A stretch of 48,611 bases of DNA, from NCBI RefSeq assembly GCF_900107395.1, contig NZ_FNPW01000018.1:34141-82751 (forward strand), written 5' to 3'. The translations under genes were made by a program, and so were the position numbers. Numbering within the stretch: the stretch's first letter is position 1; each line of letters begins with the position of its first letter. Origin of the DNA: Pseudomonas sp. NFIX28 (GTDB taxonomy: Bacteria > Pseudomonadota > Gammaproteobacteria > Pseudomonadales > Pseudomonadaceae). Positions 8,704-16,960 of the stretch are shown here, piece by piece. The notes below the pieces were generated by a model. It saw only the letters and a program-made list of their open reading frames with translations. It did not search any database and was not told the origin of the DNA.

Positions 8704-9564
8704 ATGAACGCCCCCTGGCAAGGCCCTACGGCCAGCGACTCGACCACGGCGGCGCAGGCGCTGCTGGCGGTCGACCAGGTCAGCCTGGAATACCGCACCC
8801 CGCAGCGCGTGGTGCGGGCCACTCACCAGGTCAGTTTCGAAGTCGATCCCGCCGACCGTTTCGTCCTGCTCGGGCCTTCGGGCTGCGGCAAGTCGACCCT
8901 GCTCAAGGCGGTGGCCGGTTTTATCCCGCCCTGCGAGGGCGAGATCCGCCTGCAAGGGCGGCGGGTCAGCCAGCCGGGGCCGGACCGGATCGTGGTGTTC
9001 CAGGAGTTCGACCAGCTGCCGCCGTGGAAAACCGTGAAGCAGAACGTGATGTTCCCGCTGCTGGCGTCCAGGACCCTCAGCCGCCGCGAGGCCGAGGAAC
9101 GCGCGCTGCATTACCTGGACAAGGTCGGCCTGGCGGCGTTCGCCGACGCCTATCCGCACACCCTGTCCGGCGGCATGAAGGCCCGCGTGGCGATCGCGCG
9201 GGCCCTGGCCATGCAGCCGAAGATCCTGCTGATGGACGAACCCTTCGCCGCCCTCGACGCCCTGACCCGGCGCAAGATGCAGGAGGAGTTGCTGCTGCTC
9301 TGGGAGGAGGTGCGCTTCACCCTGCTATTCGTCACCCACTCCATCGAAGAGGCGCTGGTGGTGGGCAATCGCATCCTGCTGCTGTCGCCGCACCCGGGGC
9401 GCGTGCGGGCGGAAATCCACAGCCATCAGTACGACCTGCAAAGCCTTGGCGGCGTGGCCTTCCAGCAGACGGCGCGGCGTATCCACCGGCTGTTGTTCGA
9501 CGAAGGCCAGTCGCCGGAAACCGAGCGCGAGCTGGATTTCACCGATATCCGAATCGCTTATTGA
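8704..9564 (+). CDS. ABC transporter ATP-binding protein (SsuB/TauB-like)
   Basis: Cytoplasmic ATPase of the importer, 286 residues. Walker A is GPSGCGKST at 57-65, the signature is LSGGM at 154-158, Walker B is ILLMDE at 174-179, and the switch His follows in FVTHS. The family's usual length is 250-270, and the extra residues are at the C-terminus. The ATG at 8704 follows GGGAGCTGATCGCC, only 5 bases after the binding-protein stop. The open frame continues upstream, but that part overlaps the binding protein and has no family similarity, so I reject the longer version. Confidence 0.9.
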   Translation: MNAPWQGPTASDSTTAAQALLAVDQVSLEYRTPQRVVRATHQVSFEVDPADRFVLLGPSGCGKSTLLKAVAGFIPPCEGEIRLQGRRVSQPGPDRIVVFQEFDQLPPWKTVKQNVMFPLLASRTLSRREAEERALHYLDKVGLAAFADAYPHTLSGGMKARVAIARALAMQPKILLMDEPFAALDALTRRKMQEELLLLWEEVRFTLLFVTHSIEEALVVGNRILLLSPHPGRVRAEIHSHQYDLQSLGGVAFQQTARRIHRLLFDEGQSPETERELDFTDIRIAY

Positions 9565-9596
9565 GCCTCTAGGCCGACTTGTACGAGGAACACCCG

Positions 9597-10463
9597 ATGA
9601 GCCATTCATCACCGGTTCGCCAGGAATACGAAATCACCCTCGAGCCGCTGCTGGCGGTGCCGCTGGAGCGTGAGCTGCCGCTGGGCCAGCGTCTTTGGCA
9701 GCAAGGCTGGTTGCGCAAGGGCCTGATCCTGATCGTGCTGGCGTTGCTCTGGGAGGCCGTGGCCCGCTACCAGGACAACGACCTGCTGCTGCCCAGCTTC
9801 CTGCAAACCGCCAGCGCGCTGTACGACGGCCTGCTCAGCGGCGAGCTGCTGGGCAAGGTCGGTATTTCCCTGATCGTGCTGCTCAAGGGCTACCTGATCG
9901 GCATCGTCCTGGCCTTTGCCCTGACCACCCTGGCGGTGTCGACCCAGGTGGGCCGCGACCTGCTCGGCACCCTGACCGCGATGTTCAACCCGCTGCCGGC
10001 GATTGCCCTGCTGCCGCTGGCCCTGCTGTGGTTCGGCCTGGGGGAGAACAGCCTGATCTTCGTGCTGGTGCATTCGGTGCTCTGGGCCCTGGCCCTGAAC
10101 ACCTACGCTGGCTTTCTCGGGGTTTCCGAAACCCTGCGCATGGCCGGGCGTAACTACGGCCTCAAGGGCATGCGCTTTGTGCTGTTTATCCTCATTCCGG
10201 CGGCGCTGCCGTCGATCCTCGCCGGCCTGAAAATCGGCTGGGCCTTCGCCTGGCGCACGCTGATCGCCGCCGAGCTGGTGTTCGGCGCCACCAGCGGCAA
10301 GGGCGGCCTGGGTTGGTACATCTTCCAGAACCGCAACGAGCTGTACACCGACAAAGTCTTCGCCGGCCTGGCGGTGGTGATCCTGATCGGCCTGCTGGTG
10401 GAAAACCTGGTGTTCGACACCCTGGAACGCCTCACCGTAAAACGCTGGGGCATGCAACGCTGA
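9597..10463 (+). CDS. ABC transporter permease (SsuC/TauC-like)
   Basis: Membrane channel of the importer, 288 residues. About 40 cytoplasmic residues precede the first of roughly six transmembrane segments. The EAA loop that contacts the ATPase is visible (LRMAGRNYGLKGMRFVLFIL, then IPAALPSI). I prefer the ATG at 9597, which has GAGGA 7 bases upstream, over an in-frame TTG at 9579. It is the last gene of the dioxygenase-binding protein-ATPase-permease operon and is followed by a long repeat array with no obvious separate terminator. Confidence 0.9.
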   Translation: MSHSSPVRQEYEITLEPLLAVPLERELPLGQRLWQQGWLRKGLILIVLALLWEAVARYQDNDLLLPSFLQTASALYDGLLSGELLGKVGISLIVLLKGYLIGIVLAFALTTLAVSTQVGRDLLGTLTAMFNPLPAIALLPLALLWFGLGENSLIFVLVHSVLWALALNTYAGFLGVSETLRMAGRNYGLKGMRFVLFILIPAALPSILAGLKIGWAFAWRTLIAAELVFGATSGKGGLGWYIFQNRNELYTDKVFAGLAVVILIGLLVENLVFDTLERLTVKRWGMQR

Positions 10464-10472
10464 ACCTCACCC

Positions 10473-11140
10473 GTAGCCGCTGCCGAGCCCGCGAGGCTGC
10501 GATCGACGGCGCAGCCGGCGCAAAACCTGACAGCGCGTTCTGTCTGGCACACCGCGTGCGCAGATCTGGCGAGGACTTCGCCCTCGATCGCAGCCTGCGG
10601 CAGCGGCTACACGGAGCGGTGTCCACGGTTGAACGGCCCTCCACGATCCCGTAGCCGCTGCCGAGCCCGCGAGGCTGCGATCGGCCGCGCAGCGGCCGCA
10701 AAACCTGACAGCACATTCTGTCTGGCACACCGCGTGCACAGGTCTGGCGAGGACTTCGTCCTCGATCGCAGCCTGCGGCAGCGGCTACACAGAGTGGTGT
10801 CCATGGTTGAACGGCCCTCCACGATCTCGTAGCCGCTGCCGAGCCCGCGAGGCTGCGATCGGCCGCGCAGCGGCCGCAAACTGACAGCGCGTTCTGCCTG
10901 GCACACCGCGTGCGCAGGTCTGGCGAGGACTTCGTCCTCGATCGCAGCCTGTGGCAGCGGCTACACGGAGCGGTGTCCATGGTTGAACGGCCCCTCACGA
11001 TCCCGTAGCCGCTGCCGAGCCCGCGAGGCTGCGATCGGCCGAAGCGGCCGCAAAACCTGACAGCGCGTTCTGCCTGGCACACCGCGTGCGCAGGTCTGGC
11101 GAGGACTTCGTCCTCGATCGCAGCCTGCGGCAGCGGCTAC
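10473..11140. repeat. Tandem array of four REP-bounded elements
   Basis: Four copies of a 136-138 base element lie head to tail at 10473-10610, 10651-10788, 10829-10964 and 11005-11140, separated by near-identical 40-base spacers (period 176-178). Each begins GTAGCCGCTGCCGAGCCCGC and ends CTGCGGCAGCGGCTAC, so the ends are inverted and each unit can fold into a hairpin. The interiors also carry small palindromes such as GGCGAGGACTTCGTCCTCG. Copies differ mainly by point changes. A diverged single relative is at 48459-48595. Apparent Cys/Arg-rich open frames through the array are artefacts of the repeat. Confidence 0.93.
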
Positions 11141-11209
11141 AGGTGGCGGGTTGTTTGAACCTGCTAGCATTGCGCCTGACTCATTCCCGATCAGCCACGA
11201 GTGCTCAGC

Positions 11210-12127
11210 ATGCAACTCCCGGACATGAACCTTCTGGTCGCCCTCGACGCCCTGCTCGACGAGGGCAGCGTGGTCGGCGCGGCACGCCGCATGAACCTCA
11301 GCCCGGCGGCCATGAGCCGGACCCTCACGCGTATCCGCGAGGCGCTGGGCGACCCGATCCTGGTGCGCGCCGGCCGGGGCCTGGTGCCCACGCCCAAGGC
11401 CCTGGAGCTGCGCAGCCAGGTGCGCGAACTGGTGGAACAGGCGGCGCTGGTGTTCCGCTCCGGCGATCAAGTCGACCTCGGCAACCTGCGCCGGCGCTTC
11501 AACGTGCGCGCCAACGACTTCTTCGTCGGCGTCTACGGCGGCCGCCTGATGGACACCCTGGAACGCCAGGCGCCTTATTGCGAGCTGCGTTTCGTGCCGG
11601 AAGGCGATGGCGACGACGAGGCCCTGCGCGAAGGGCGGATTGACCTGCGCATCAGCAACACCCGGCCGCTGACCCCGGAAGTGAAGGTGCAGAACCTGTT
11701 CTCCACCACCTTTGTCGGCCTGGTCCGCGAGCACCATCCGCTGCTCGACGAGGAAATCACCGCCGAGCGCTTTGCCGCCTTTCCGCACATCAGCATGTCG
11801 CGGCGCGGCATCGCCCGCGGGCCCATCGATACCGCGCTCGGCGACCTGGGCCTGGAGCGCCGGATACCGCTGATCGCGCCGAGCTTCCATGCCGCGATGT
11901 TCATGCTGCCGGATTCGGACCTGATCCTGCCGGTGCCCAAGGAAACCCTGCTCAGCGTGTCGCGCCTGGGCTTGCACCTGCGTTCGTTCGCCTTGCCGAT
12001 TCCCTTGCCGACCCTGGTGCTGACCCAGGCCTGGCACCCGCGCTACGACAAGGACCCGGCGCACAAATGGTTCCGCGAAACCCTGCGCGCCTCCTGCAAC
12101 GAAACCTGGCACGCCGCCCAGCCCTGA
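11210..12127 (+). CDS. LysR-family transcriptional regulator
   Basis: DNA-binding regulator of 305 residues. The N-terminal winged helix-turn-helix is at about 5-64 (LLVALDALLDEGSVVGAARR, then MNLSPAAMSRTLTRIREALGD), followed by a periplasmic-binding-protein-like effector domain (about 90-300). I chose the ATG at 11210 (MQLPDMNLL). A GTG at 11201 and an ATG at 11225 are also possible, and no start has a strong ribosome site. It faces the efflux operon that begins 238 bases downstream on the same strand. LysR genes are more often divergent from their targets, so control of that operon is plausible but unproven. The inducer is unknown. Confidence 0.88.
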   Translation: MQLPDMNLLVALDALLDEGSVVGAARRMNLSPAAMSRTLTRIREALGDPILVRAGRGLVPTPKALELRSQVRELVEQAALVFRSGDQVDLGNLRRRFNVRANDFFVGVYGGRLMDTLERQAPYCELRFVPEGDGDDEALREGRIDLRISNTRPLTPEVKVQNLFSTTFVGLVREHHPLLDEEITAERFAAFPHISMSRRGIARGPIDTALGDLGLERRIPLIAPSFHAAMFMLPDSDLILPVPKETLLSVSRLGLHLRSFALPIPLPTLVLTQAWHPRYDKDPAHKWFRETLRASCNETWHAAQP

Positions 12128-12140
12128 AAACCATGTCTGC

Positions 12141-12246
12141 GTAGGAGCGAGGCTTGCCCGCGATCCGCGAAGCGGCCATTTATCGCGGTGCTGGGCCTGG
12201 CCCTGGCCCTAGCCCTAGCCCTATCGCGAGCAAGCTTCGCTCCTAC
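12141..12246. repeat. REP pair with a hexamer tandem repeat in the loop
   Basis: The left arm (from 12141, GTAGGAGCGAGGCTTGCCCG) and right arm (12224-12246, complement of GTAGGAGCGAAGCTTGCTCG) are inverted REP units of the 6459-6523 type. The loop holds five imperfect hexamers at 12194-12223 (GGCCTG, GCCCTG, then GCCCTA three times). The element fills much of the 238-base gap before the efflux operon. Confidence 0.85.
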
Positions 12247-12365
12247 GGGTTTGGGGTGGGGCGATTGTTGCGTGTAGCGCACTTATAAGCTGTCGATAAG
12301 TCAGTTTTCGTCAGCTTTTCGGCTTTTTACACTGCTTCGGTATTTCTATCGGAGTCGTTCCCTTC
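12247..12365 (+). promoter_or_regulatory. Probable promoter/leader region of the DHA2 efflux operon
   Basis: A 119-base stretch between the REP pair and the pump gene, with AT-richer sequence (CACTTATAAGCTGTCGATAA and the later TTTTTACACTGCTTCGG). TATAAG or TACACT could serve as a -10 element, but I see no matching -35 at good spacing. A ribosome site (CGGAG) lies about 12 bases before the ATG at 12366. Confidence 0.3.
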
Positions 12366-13910
12366 ATGAGTTCCCTCGCCGTGGCTACGCCGGTGCCCGC
12401 AGAAGTGGCCAGTAAACCGGCAGCCGCCAGCCCCGCGGTCTTTGGCCCACGAATCATCATCGGCCTGCTCGGCGTATTGCTGGCGGTGCTGGTGTCGGGC
12501 CTCAACGAGATGGTGACCAAGATCGCCCTGGCCGACATCCGTGGCGCCCTGGCCATCGGCTACGACGAAGGCACCTGGCTGGTCGCCAGCTACACCGCCA
12601 CGTCGGTGGCGGCCATGGCCTTCGCGCCCTGGTGCTCGGTGACCTTCTCGTTGCGCCGCTTCACCCTTTGCGCCATTGCCCTGTTCATCCTGCTGGGCGT
12701 GCTCTGCCCGTTCGCCCCGAACTACCAAAGCCTGTTGCTGCTGCGCACCCTGCAAGGCCTGGCCGGCGGCGCGCTGCCGCCGATGCTGATGACCGTGGCC
12801 CTGCGGTTCCTGCCGGCCAACGTCAAGGTCTACGGCCTGGCCGGCTATGCCCTGACCGCCACCTTCGGCCCCAGCCTGGGCACGCCGCTGGCTGCCCTGT
12901 GGACCGAATACGTCGGCTGGCAATGGGCGTTCTGGCAGGTGGTGGCGCCCTGCTTGCTGGCGATGTTCGCGGTGGCCTACGGCCTGCCCCAGGACCCGCT
13001 GCGCCTGGAACGCCTCAAGGCGTTCAACTGGCGCGGCCTGCTGCTGGGGTTTCCGGCGATCTGCATGCTGGTGATCGGCATCCTCCAGGGCAACCGCCTG
13101 GACTGGTTCGGCTCGCCGCTGATCTGCCTGCTGCTGGGCGGCGGCGCCTTGTTGCTGGTGCTGTTCCTGATCAACGAATGGTCGCAGCCGATTCCGTTCT
13201 TCAAGTTGCAGATGCTCGGCATCCGCAACCTGTCGTTCGCCCTGCTGACCCTGGCCGGGGTGCTCGTGGTGCTGACCGCGGTGATCATCATTCCGTCCAG
13301 TTTCCTGGCCCAGGTCCAGGGTTACCGGCCGTTGCAGACCGCCCCGGTGATGCTGGTGATGGCCCTGCCGCAGCTACTCGCGTTGCCCCTGGTGGCGGCC
13401 CTGTGCAACCTGCGCCGGGTCGATTGCCGCTGGGTGCTGGGCATCGGCCTGGCGATGCTGGTGCTGTCGTGCCTGGGCGGCACGCGACTGACCGCGGCGT
13501 GGATCCGCGACGACTTCTACGTGCTGCAACTGCTGCAGATCTTCGGCCAGCCGATGGCGGTGCTGCCGCTGCTGATGCTCGCCACCGGCAGTATCCAGCC
13601 GATTGAGGGGCCGTTCGCCTCCGCCTGGTTCAACACCGTGAAGGGCCTGGCGGCGGTGATTGCCACCGGCGTGCTGGATGCCCTGACCACCCACCGCCTG
13701 CACTTTCACTCGACCATGCTGGTGGACAGCCTCGGCAACGCGCCGCTGAGCGCCCTCGACGCCGGCAACCTCGCCCAGCGCCTGCACCGGCAGGCCGTGG
13801 TGCTGACTTCCGCCGACCTCTACTACGTCATGGCCGGCGTGGCGGCGGCCCTGATCCTGCTGATTTTCTGGCTGCCGACGCGGATCTATCCGCCACGCGC
13901 GCCGACTTGA
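12366..13910 (+). CDS. MFS transporter, DHA2 (EmrB-like) family
   Basis: Proton-driven drug exporter in the inner membrane, 514 residues, with about 14 hydrophobic segments as expected for DHA2. The motif C region (GPSLGTPLAALWTEYVGWQW, about residues 162-181) is typical of antiporters. The N-terminal ~30 residues are Ala/Pro-rich and cytoplasmic. It is the first of a three-gene tripartite efflux operon with a HlyD adaptor (25 bases downstream) and a NodT-type outer membrane lipoprotein. Substrates cannot be read from the sequence; EmrAB-like systems export hydrophobic weak acids and uncouplers. Confidence 0.9.
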   Translation: MSSLAVATPVPAEVASKPAAASPAVFGPRIIIGLLGVLLAVLVSGLNEMVTKIALADIRGALAIGYDEGTWLVASYTATSVAAMAFAPWCSVTFSLRRFTLCAIALFILLGVLCPFAPNYQSLLLLRTLQGLAGGALPPMLMTVALRFLPANVKVYGLAGYALTATFGPSLGTPLAALWTEYVGWQWAFWQVVAPCLLAMFAVAYGLPQDPLRLERLKAFNWRGLLLGFPAICMLVIGILQGNRLDWFGSPLICLLLGGGALLLVLFLINEWSQPIPFFKLQMLGIRNLSFALLTLAGVLVVLTAVIIIPSSFLAQVQGYRPLQTAPVMLVMALPQLLALPLVAALCNLRRVDCRWVLGIGLAMLVLSCLGGTRLTAAWIRDDFYVLQLLQIFGQPMAVLPLLMLATGSIQPIEGPFASAWFNTVKGLAAVIATGVLDALTTHRLHFHSTMLVDSLGNAPLSALDAGNLAQRLHRQAVVLTSADLYYVMAGVAAALILLIFWLPTRIYPPRAPT

Positions 13911-13935
13911 ACGTTCACTGAGACAGAAGGTTTTT

Positions 13936-14994
13936 ATGACGATCCCAAGCAAACACACAATCGCCGTCAGCGTGGCGGCAGTCGCGGTCCTCGGCGTGCT
14001 GGCGTACCTGGTCACCGGCAAGGCCACCGAGCAGACCACCAACGATGCCTTCGTCAGCGCCGACTACACCCTGGTGGCCCCGCGCGTGGCGGGTTTCATC
14101 AAGGAAGTGCTGGTGGAAGACAACCAACGGGTCAAGGCCGGCCAGCTGCTGGCGCTGATCGACGATCGCGACCTGCGCGCCGCGGCCCAGGCGGCGGACG
14201 CCGAAACCCTGGTGGCCAAGGCGCAGCTGCAGAACGCCCGCGCCACCCTCGACCGGCAAAGTTCGGTGATCGCCCAGGCCCAGGCCTCGGTGGTGGCCGC
14301 GCGGGCGGAAATGGCCTTCGCCGAACATGAGCTGAACCGCTACAACCACCTGGCCGGGGTCGGCGCCGGCACGGTGCAGAATGCCCAGCAGGCCCGGACC
14401 CGCATCGACCAGGCCAGCGCGCGGCTGGCCACGGCCACGGCGGCGCTGGCGGCGGAACGCAAGCAGGTGGAGATTCTCACCGCCCAGCGCGACGCCGCCG
14501 AGGGTGGGCTGAAACGCGCCCAGGCAGCCCTGGAAATGGCCAGCTACGAGCTGTCCTACACGCGCATCGTCGCGCCGGTGGACGGCATGGTCGGCGAACG
14601 CGCGGTGCGGGTCGGCGCCTATGTCACGCCGGGCAGCAAGATCCTCGCCGTGGTGCCGCTGGAGCAGGCCTACGTGGTGGCCAACTTCCAGGAAACCCAG
14701 CTGGCCCACATGCGTGCCGGGCAGCCGGTGCAGGTGCGGGTCGACAGCCTCGACGGCGAAACCCTGCGCGGCCGGGTCGAAAGCCTGGCGCCGGCCACCG
14801 GGGTGACCTTCGCCGCGGTCAGGCCGGACAACGCCACCGGCAACTTCACCAAGGTGGTGCAGCGCATTCCGGTGAAGATCCTGCTGGAGCCCGGCCAGCC
14901 CCTGGCCGAACGCCTGCGGGTCGGCATGTCGGTGGAGGCGAGCGTCGATACCCTGGGCAAGGCCAGCTCCGTGCGCGAGGTGGCGAAGCGATGA
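13936..14994 (+). CDS. HlyD-family (EmrA-like) efflux adaptor
   Basis: Periplasmic adaptor between the DHA2 pump and the outer membrane channel, 352 residues. One transmembrane anchor is near residues 9-28, followed by the EmrA-type signature TTNDAFVSADYTLVAPRVAG (about 35-54), a coiled-coil hairpin (about 80-195) and the second lipoyl half plus barrel (VAPVDGMVGERAVRVGAYV, about 213-231). The ATG at 13936 follows AGAAGG. The stop overlaps the next ATG by 4 bases, so translation is coupled. Confidence 0.9.
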   Translation: MTIPSKHTIAVSVAAVAVLGVLAYLVTGKATEQTTNDAFVSADYTLVAPRVAGFIKEVLVEDNQRVKAGQLLALIDDRDLRAAAQAADAETLVAKAQLQNARATLDRQSSVIAQAQASVVAARAEMAFAEHELNRYNHLAGVGAGTVQNAQQARTRIDQASARLATATAALAAERKQVEILTAQRDAAEGGLKRAQAALEMASYELSYTRIVAPVDGMVGERAVRVGAYVTPGSKILAVVPLEQAYVVANFQETQLAHMRAGQPVQVRVDSLDGETLRGRVESLAPATGVTFAAVRPDNATGNFTKVVQRIPVKILLEPGQPLAERLRVGMSVEASVDTLGKASSVREVAKR

Positions 14995-16439
14995 GTCGTC
15001 TGCGCCAGCCGGTATTCGCCCTGAGCCTGTTGTCCCTGGCCGCCTGCACTGTCGGCCCGGATTTCCAGCGCCCCGAAGGGCCGCGGGTCGAGGCCTGGGC
15101 CAGCCCGCAACAGGCCGCACCGAGCCAGGTGGTGAACAGCCCCCTGGACGAGCGCTGGTGGGAAGTCTTCAACGACCCGCAGTTGTCGGCCCTGAGCCGG
15201 CGCGTGCTGACCGACAACCTTGACCTGCAACTGGCCACCAGCCGCCTGCAACAGAGCCGCGCGGCGCGCCAGGTGGTCACCGCCGAGCGTTATCCGACCA
15301 GCAGCGCCAGCGGCGGTTACGCACGCAAACGCAACAGCGGCGAAGGCCTGAACGACCCGTCGGGGCATGCGGGCCAGTCCGCCTTCAACCTGTGGGACGC
15401 CGGCTTCTCGGCGTCCTGGGAGCTGGATTTCTGGGGCCGCGTGCGGCGCGAAACCGAGGCCGCCGACGCGACCCTGGAAGTCGCGGAAAACGACCGGCGC
15501 GGGGTGCTGCTGGCGGTGCTGGCCGAAACCGCCCAGGACTACATCCAGCTGCGCGGCGTGCAGAGCACCCGGGCGGTGACCGAGCAGAACCTCGACGTCG
15601 CCCGCCACAGCCTCAAGCTCTCGCAACTGCGCCTGGCCGACGGCGTGGCCACCGACCTGGACGTGGCCGAAGCCGCCGCGCAGGTGGCGACCATCGAGTC
15701 GCAACTGCCGGCCTTGCGGCAGCGCCAGGCGCAACTGATCAATGCCCTGAGCCTGCTGATGGGCGAGCCGCCCCAGGCCCTGCACGCCGAACTTGCGGCG
15801 GATGCGCCGGTGCCGCAAACCCCGCGCCAGGTCGCCATCGGCCTGCCGTCGCAACTGGCCGAACGCCGCCCGGACATCCGCCAGGCCGAAGCCCGCCTGC
15901 ATGCCGCCACCGCCAGCATCGGCGTGGCCAAGGGCGATTTCTATCCGCGCATCACCCTGTCGGGCAACTTCGGCTCCCAGGCTATGCAGCTGTCGGACTT
16001 CGGCTCCTGGGGCTCGCGGCAGTTCGGCATTGGCCCGCAGTTCAGCCTGCCGCTGTTCGACGGCGGCCGCCTGCGCGGCATGTTGCACCTGCGCGAGGCC
16101 CAGCAGCAGGAAGCGGCCGTCGCCTACCAGCAGACCGTGCTGCGCGCCTGGCACGAAATCGACGACCAGCTGACGCGCTACAACAGCAGCCAGCTGCGCC
16201 GCGACAGCCTCGCCGAAGCCGTGCGGCAGAACCAGATCGCCCTGCGCACCGCGCAGCAGCAATACGTCGAGGGCGTGGTGGACTTCGTCAACGTCCTCAC
16301 CGTGCAAGGCGCCCTGCTGACCACCCAGGAACAACTGGTGGAAAGCTCGACCGGCGTTTCACTGGCCATGGTTGGCCTGTACAAGGCGCTGGGTGGAGGC
16401 TGGGAGTCGGTGTATCCGTTGGCGGCTGCACAGCCGTGA
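14991..16439 (+). CDS. NodT-family outer membrane efflux lipoprotein
   Basis: Outer membrane channel of the tripartite pump, 482 residues. A lipoprotein signal has the lipobox LAAC with Cys at residue 19. Two OEP repeats follow (about 55-245 and 270-460), with family motifs such as VGPDFQRPE, ERRPDIRQAEARLHAA and the SLPLFDGGRL strand. Length is normal. It overlaps the adaptor gene by 4 bases. No terminator directly follows; the nearest strong one is at 16745-16770, beyond a convergent gene remnant. Confidence 0.92.
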   Translation: MSRLRQPVFALSLLSLAACTVGPDFQRPEGPRVEAWASPQQAAPSQVVNSPLDERWWEVFNDPQLSALSRRVLTDNLDLQLATSRLQQSRAARQVVTAERYPTSSASGGYARKRNSGEGLNDPSGHAGQSAFNLWDAGFSASWELDFWGRVRRETEAADATLEVAENDRRGVLLAVLAETAQDYIQLRGVQSTRAVTEQNLDVARHSLKLSQLRLADGVATDLDVAEAAAQVATIESQLPALRQRQAQLINALSLLMGEPPQALHAELAADAPVPQTPRQVAIGLPSQLAERRPDIRQAEARLHAATASIGVAKGDFYPRITLSGNFGSQAMQLSDFGSWGSRQFGIGPQFSLPLFDGGRLRGMLHLREAQQQEAAVAYQQTVLRAWHEIDDQLTRYNSSQLRRDSLAEAVRQNQIALRTAQQQYVEGVVDFVNVLTVQGALLTTQEQLVESSTGVSLAMVGLYKALGGGWESVYPLAAAQP

Positions 16440-16445
16440 GCCGCC

Positions 16446-16724
16446 TCACCAGTACCCCGGCTTGATGGCCGGCGCCTTGTGCGTTGGTACGCGCTCCGGG
16501 AACTGGTGCCGCTGTAATTCATCGACCGTGACGACCCGCCGCATCCAGTGGGCACAGGCTTTCAACGAGCCCGGCGCGGGACGTTTGGAAACCAGCTCGC
16601 TGGCCGGGTTCTCGACGTGGGCTATATGCGCGAGCAACTGCGGCAGATCCAGCCATTTGTACGGCGTACCGGCCAACAACCCGTAGAACAGGTTGTAGCC
16701 GTCAACGAAGAAGGCGGTGCGCAC
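16446..16724 (-). pseudogene. NYN-domain (PIN-like) protein with an internal deletion
   Basis: An intact short frame of 92 codons. Residues 1-45 (MRTAFFVDGYNLFYGLLAGT and on to about ENPASELV) match the start of NYN-domain predicted ribonucleases, with the first catalytic Asp (D8) kept. Residues about 46-92 (APGSLKACAHWMRRVVTVDE and the ending THKAPAIKPGYW) look like the C-terminal end of the same family. The central ~130 residues, with the other acidic catalytic positions, appear to be missing. The start is GTG with AGGGA upstream. It is probably a non-functional in-frame deletion remnant, but a working small protein cannot be excluded. It converges with the efflux lipoprotein gene, 6 bases away. 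Confidence 0.6.
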
Positions 16725-16744
16725 AATTCCAATCCCTGGAAACG

Positions 16745-16770
16745 AAAAAACCGGCCTGGGCCGGTTTTTT
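16745..16770. terminator. Bidirectional intrinsic terminator
   Basis: A perfect 12-base-arm palindrome with a 2-base loop: A6-CCGGCC, TG, GGCCGG-T6. It works as a Rho-independent terminator on either strand. On the minus strand it lies about 190 bases after the DUF3142 gene. On the plus strand it is the first strong terminator after the efflux operon. Confidence 0.9.
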
Positions 16771-16960
16771 CACCCCAACGGCCAGCGAACTTAATCGCTG
16801 CGTACGGGGTTGAGTTGTGGGGCCGATCCTAAGTTCCAGTGGTCGACTTCGTCAACCGTGCTCCGACTTAAGGTATCGACCTGCAATAGGTTCCGAACCT
16901 GTGCCAGCTGTTTTGCCTGGGCGGACCCAGAGCGTCAAGGGTGCGGCGGGTACGGATCTG
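16771..16960. other. Unassigned structured intergenic stretch
   Basis: No convincing gene. It has two small hairpins: AGCGA-N6-TCGCT at 16784-16799 and AGGTTC-C-GAACCT at 16888-16900. On the minus strand it runs directly into the terminator at 16745-16770, so it is either the 3' untranslated tail of the DUF3142 operon or a small RNA. Confidence 0.35.

Noticed and set aside
10432..11082. Cys/Arg-rich minus-strand frames through the tandem elements
   Set aside because: The 'repeat protein' simply follows the REP-bounded DNA repeat; no start, ribosome site or known family.
10473..11140. A CRISPR-like reading of the regular repeats
   Set aside because: Units are ~137 bases with inverted ends and the 40-base spacers are nearly identical, unlike unique CRISPR spacers; no cas genes are nearby.
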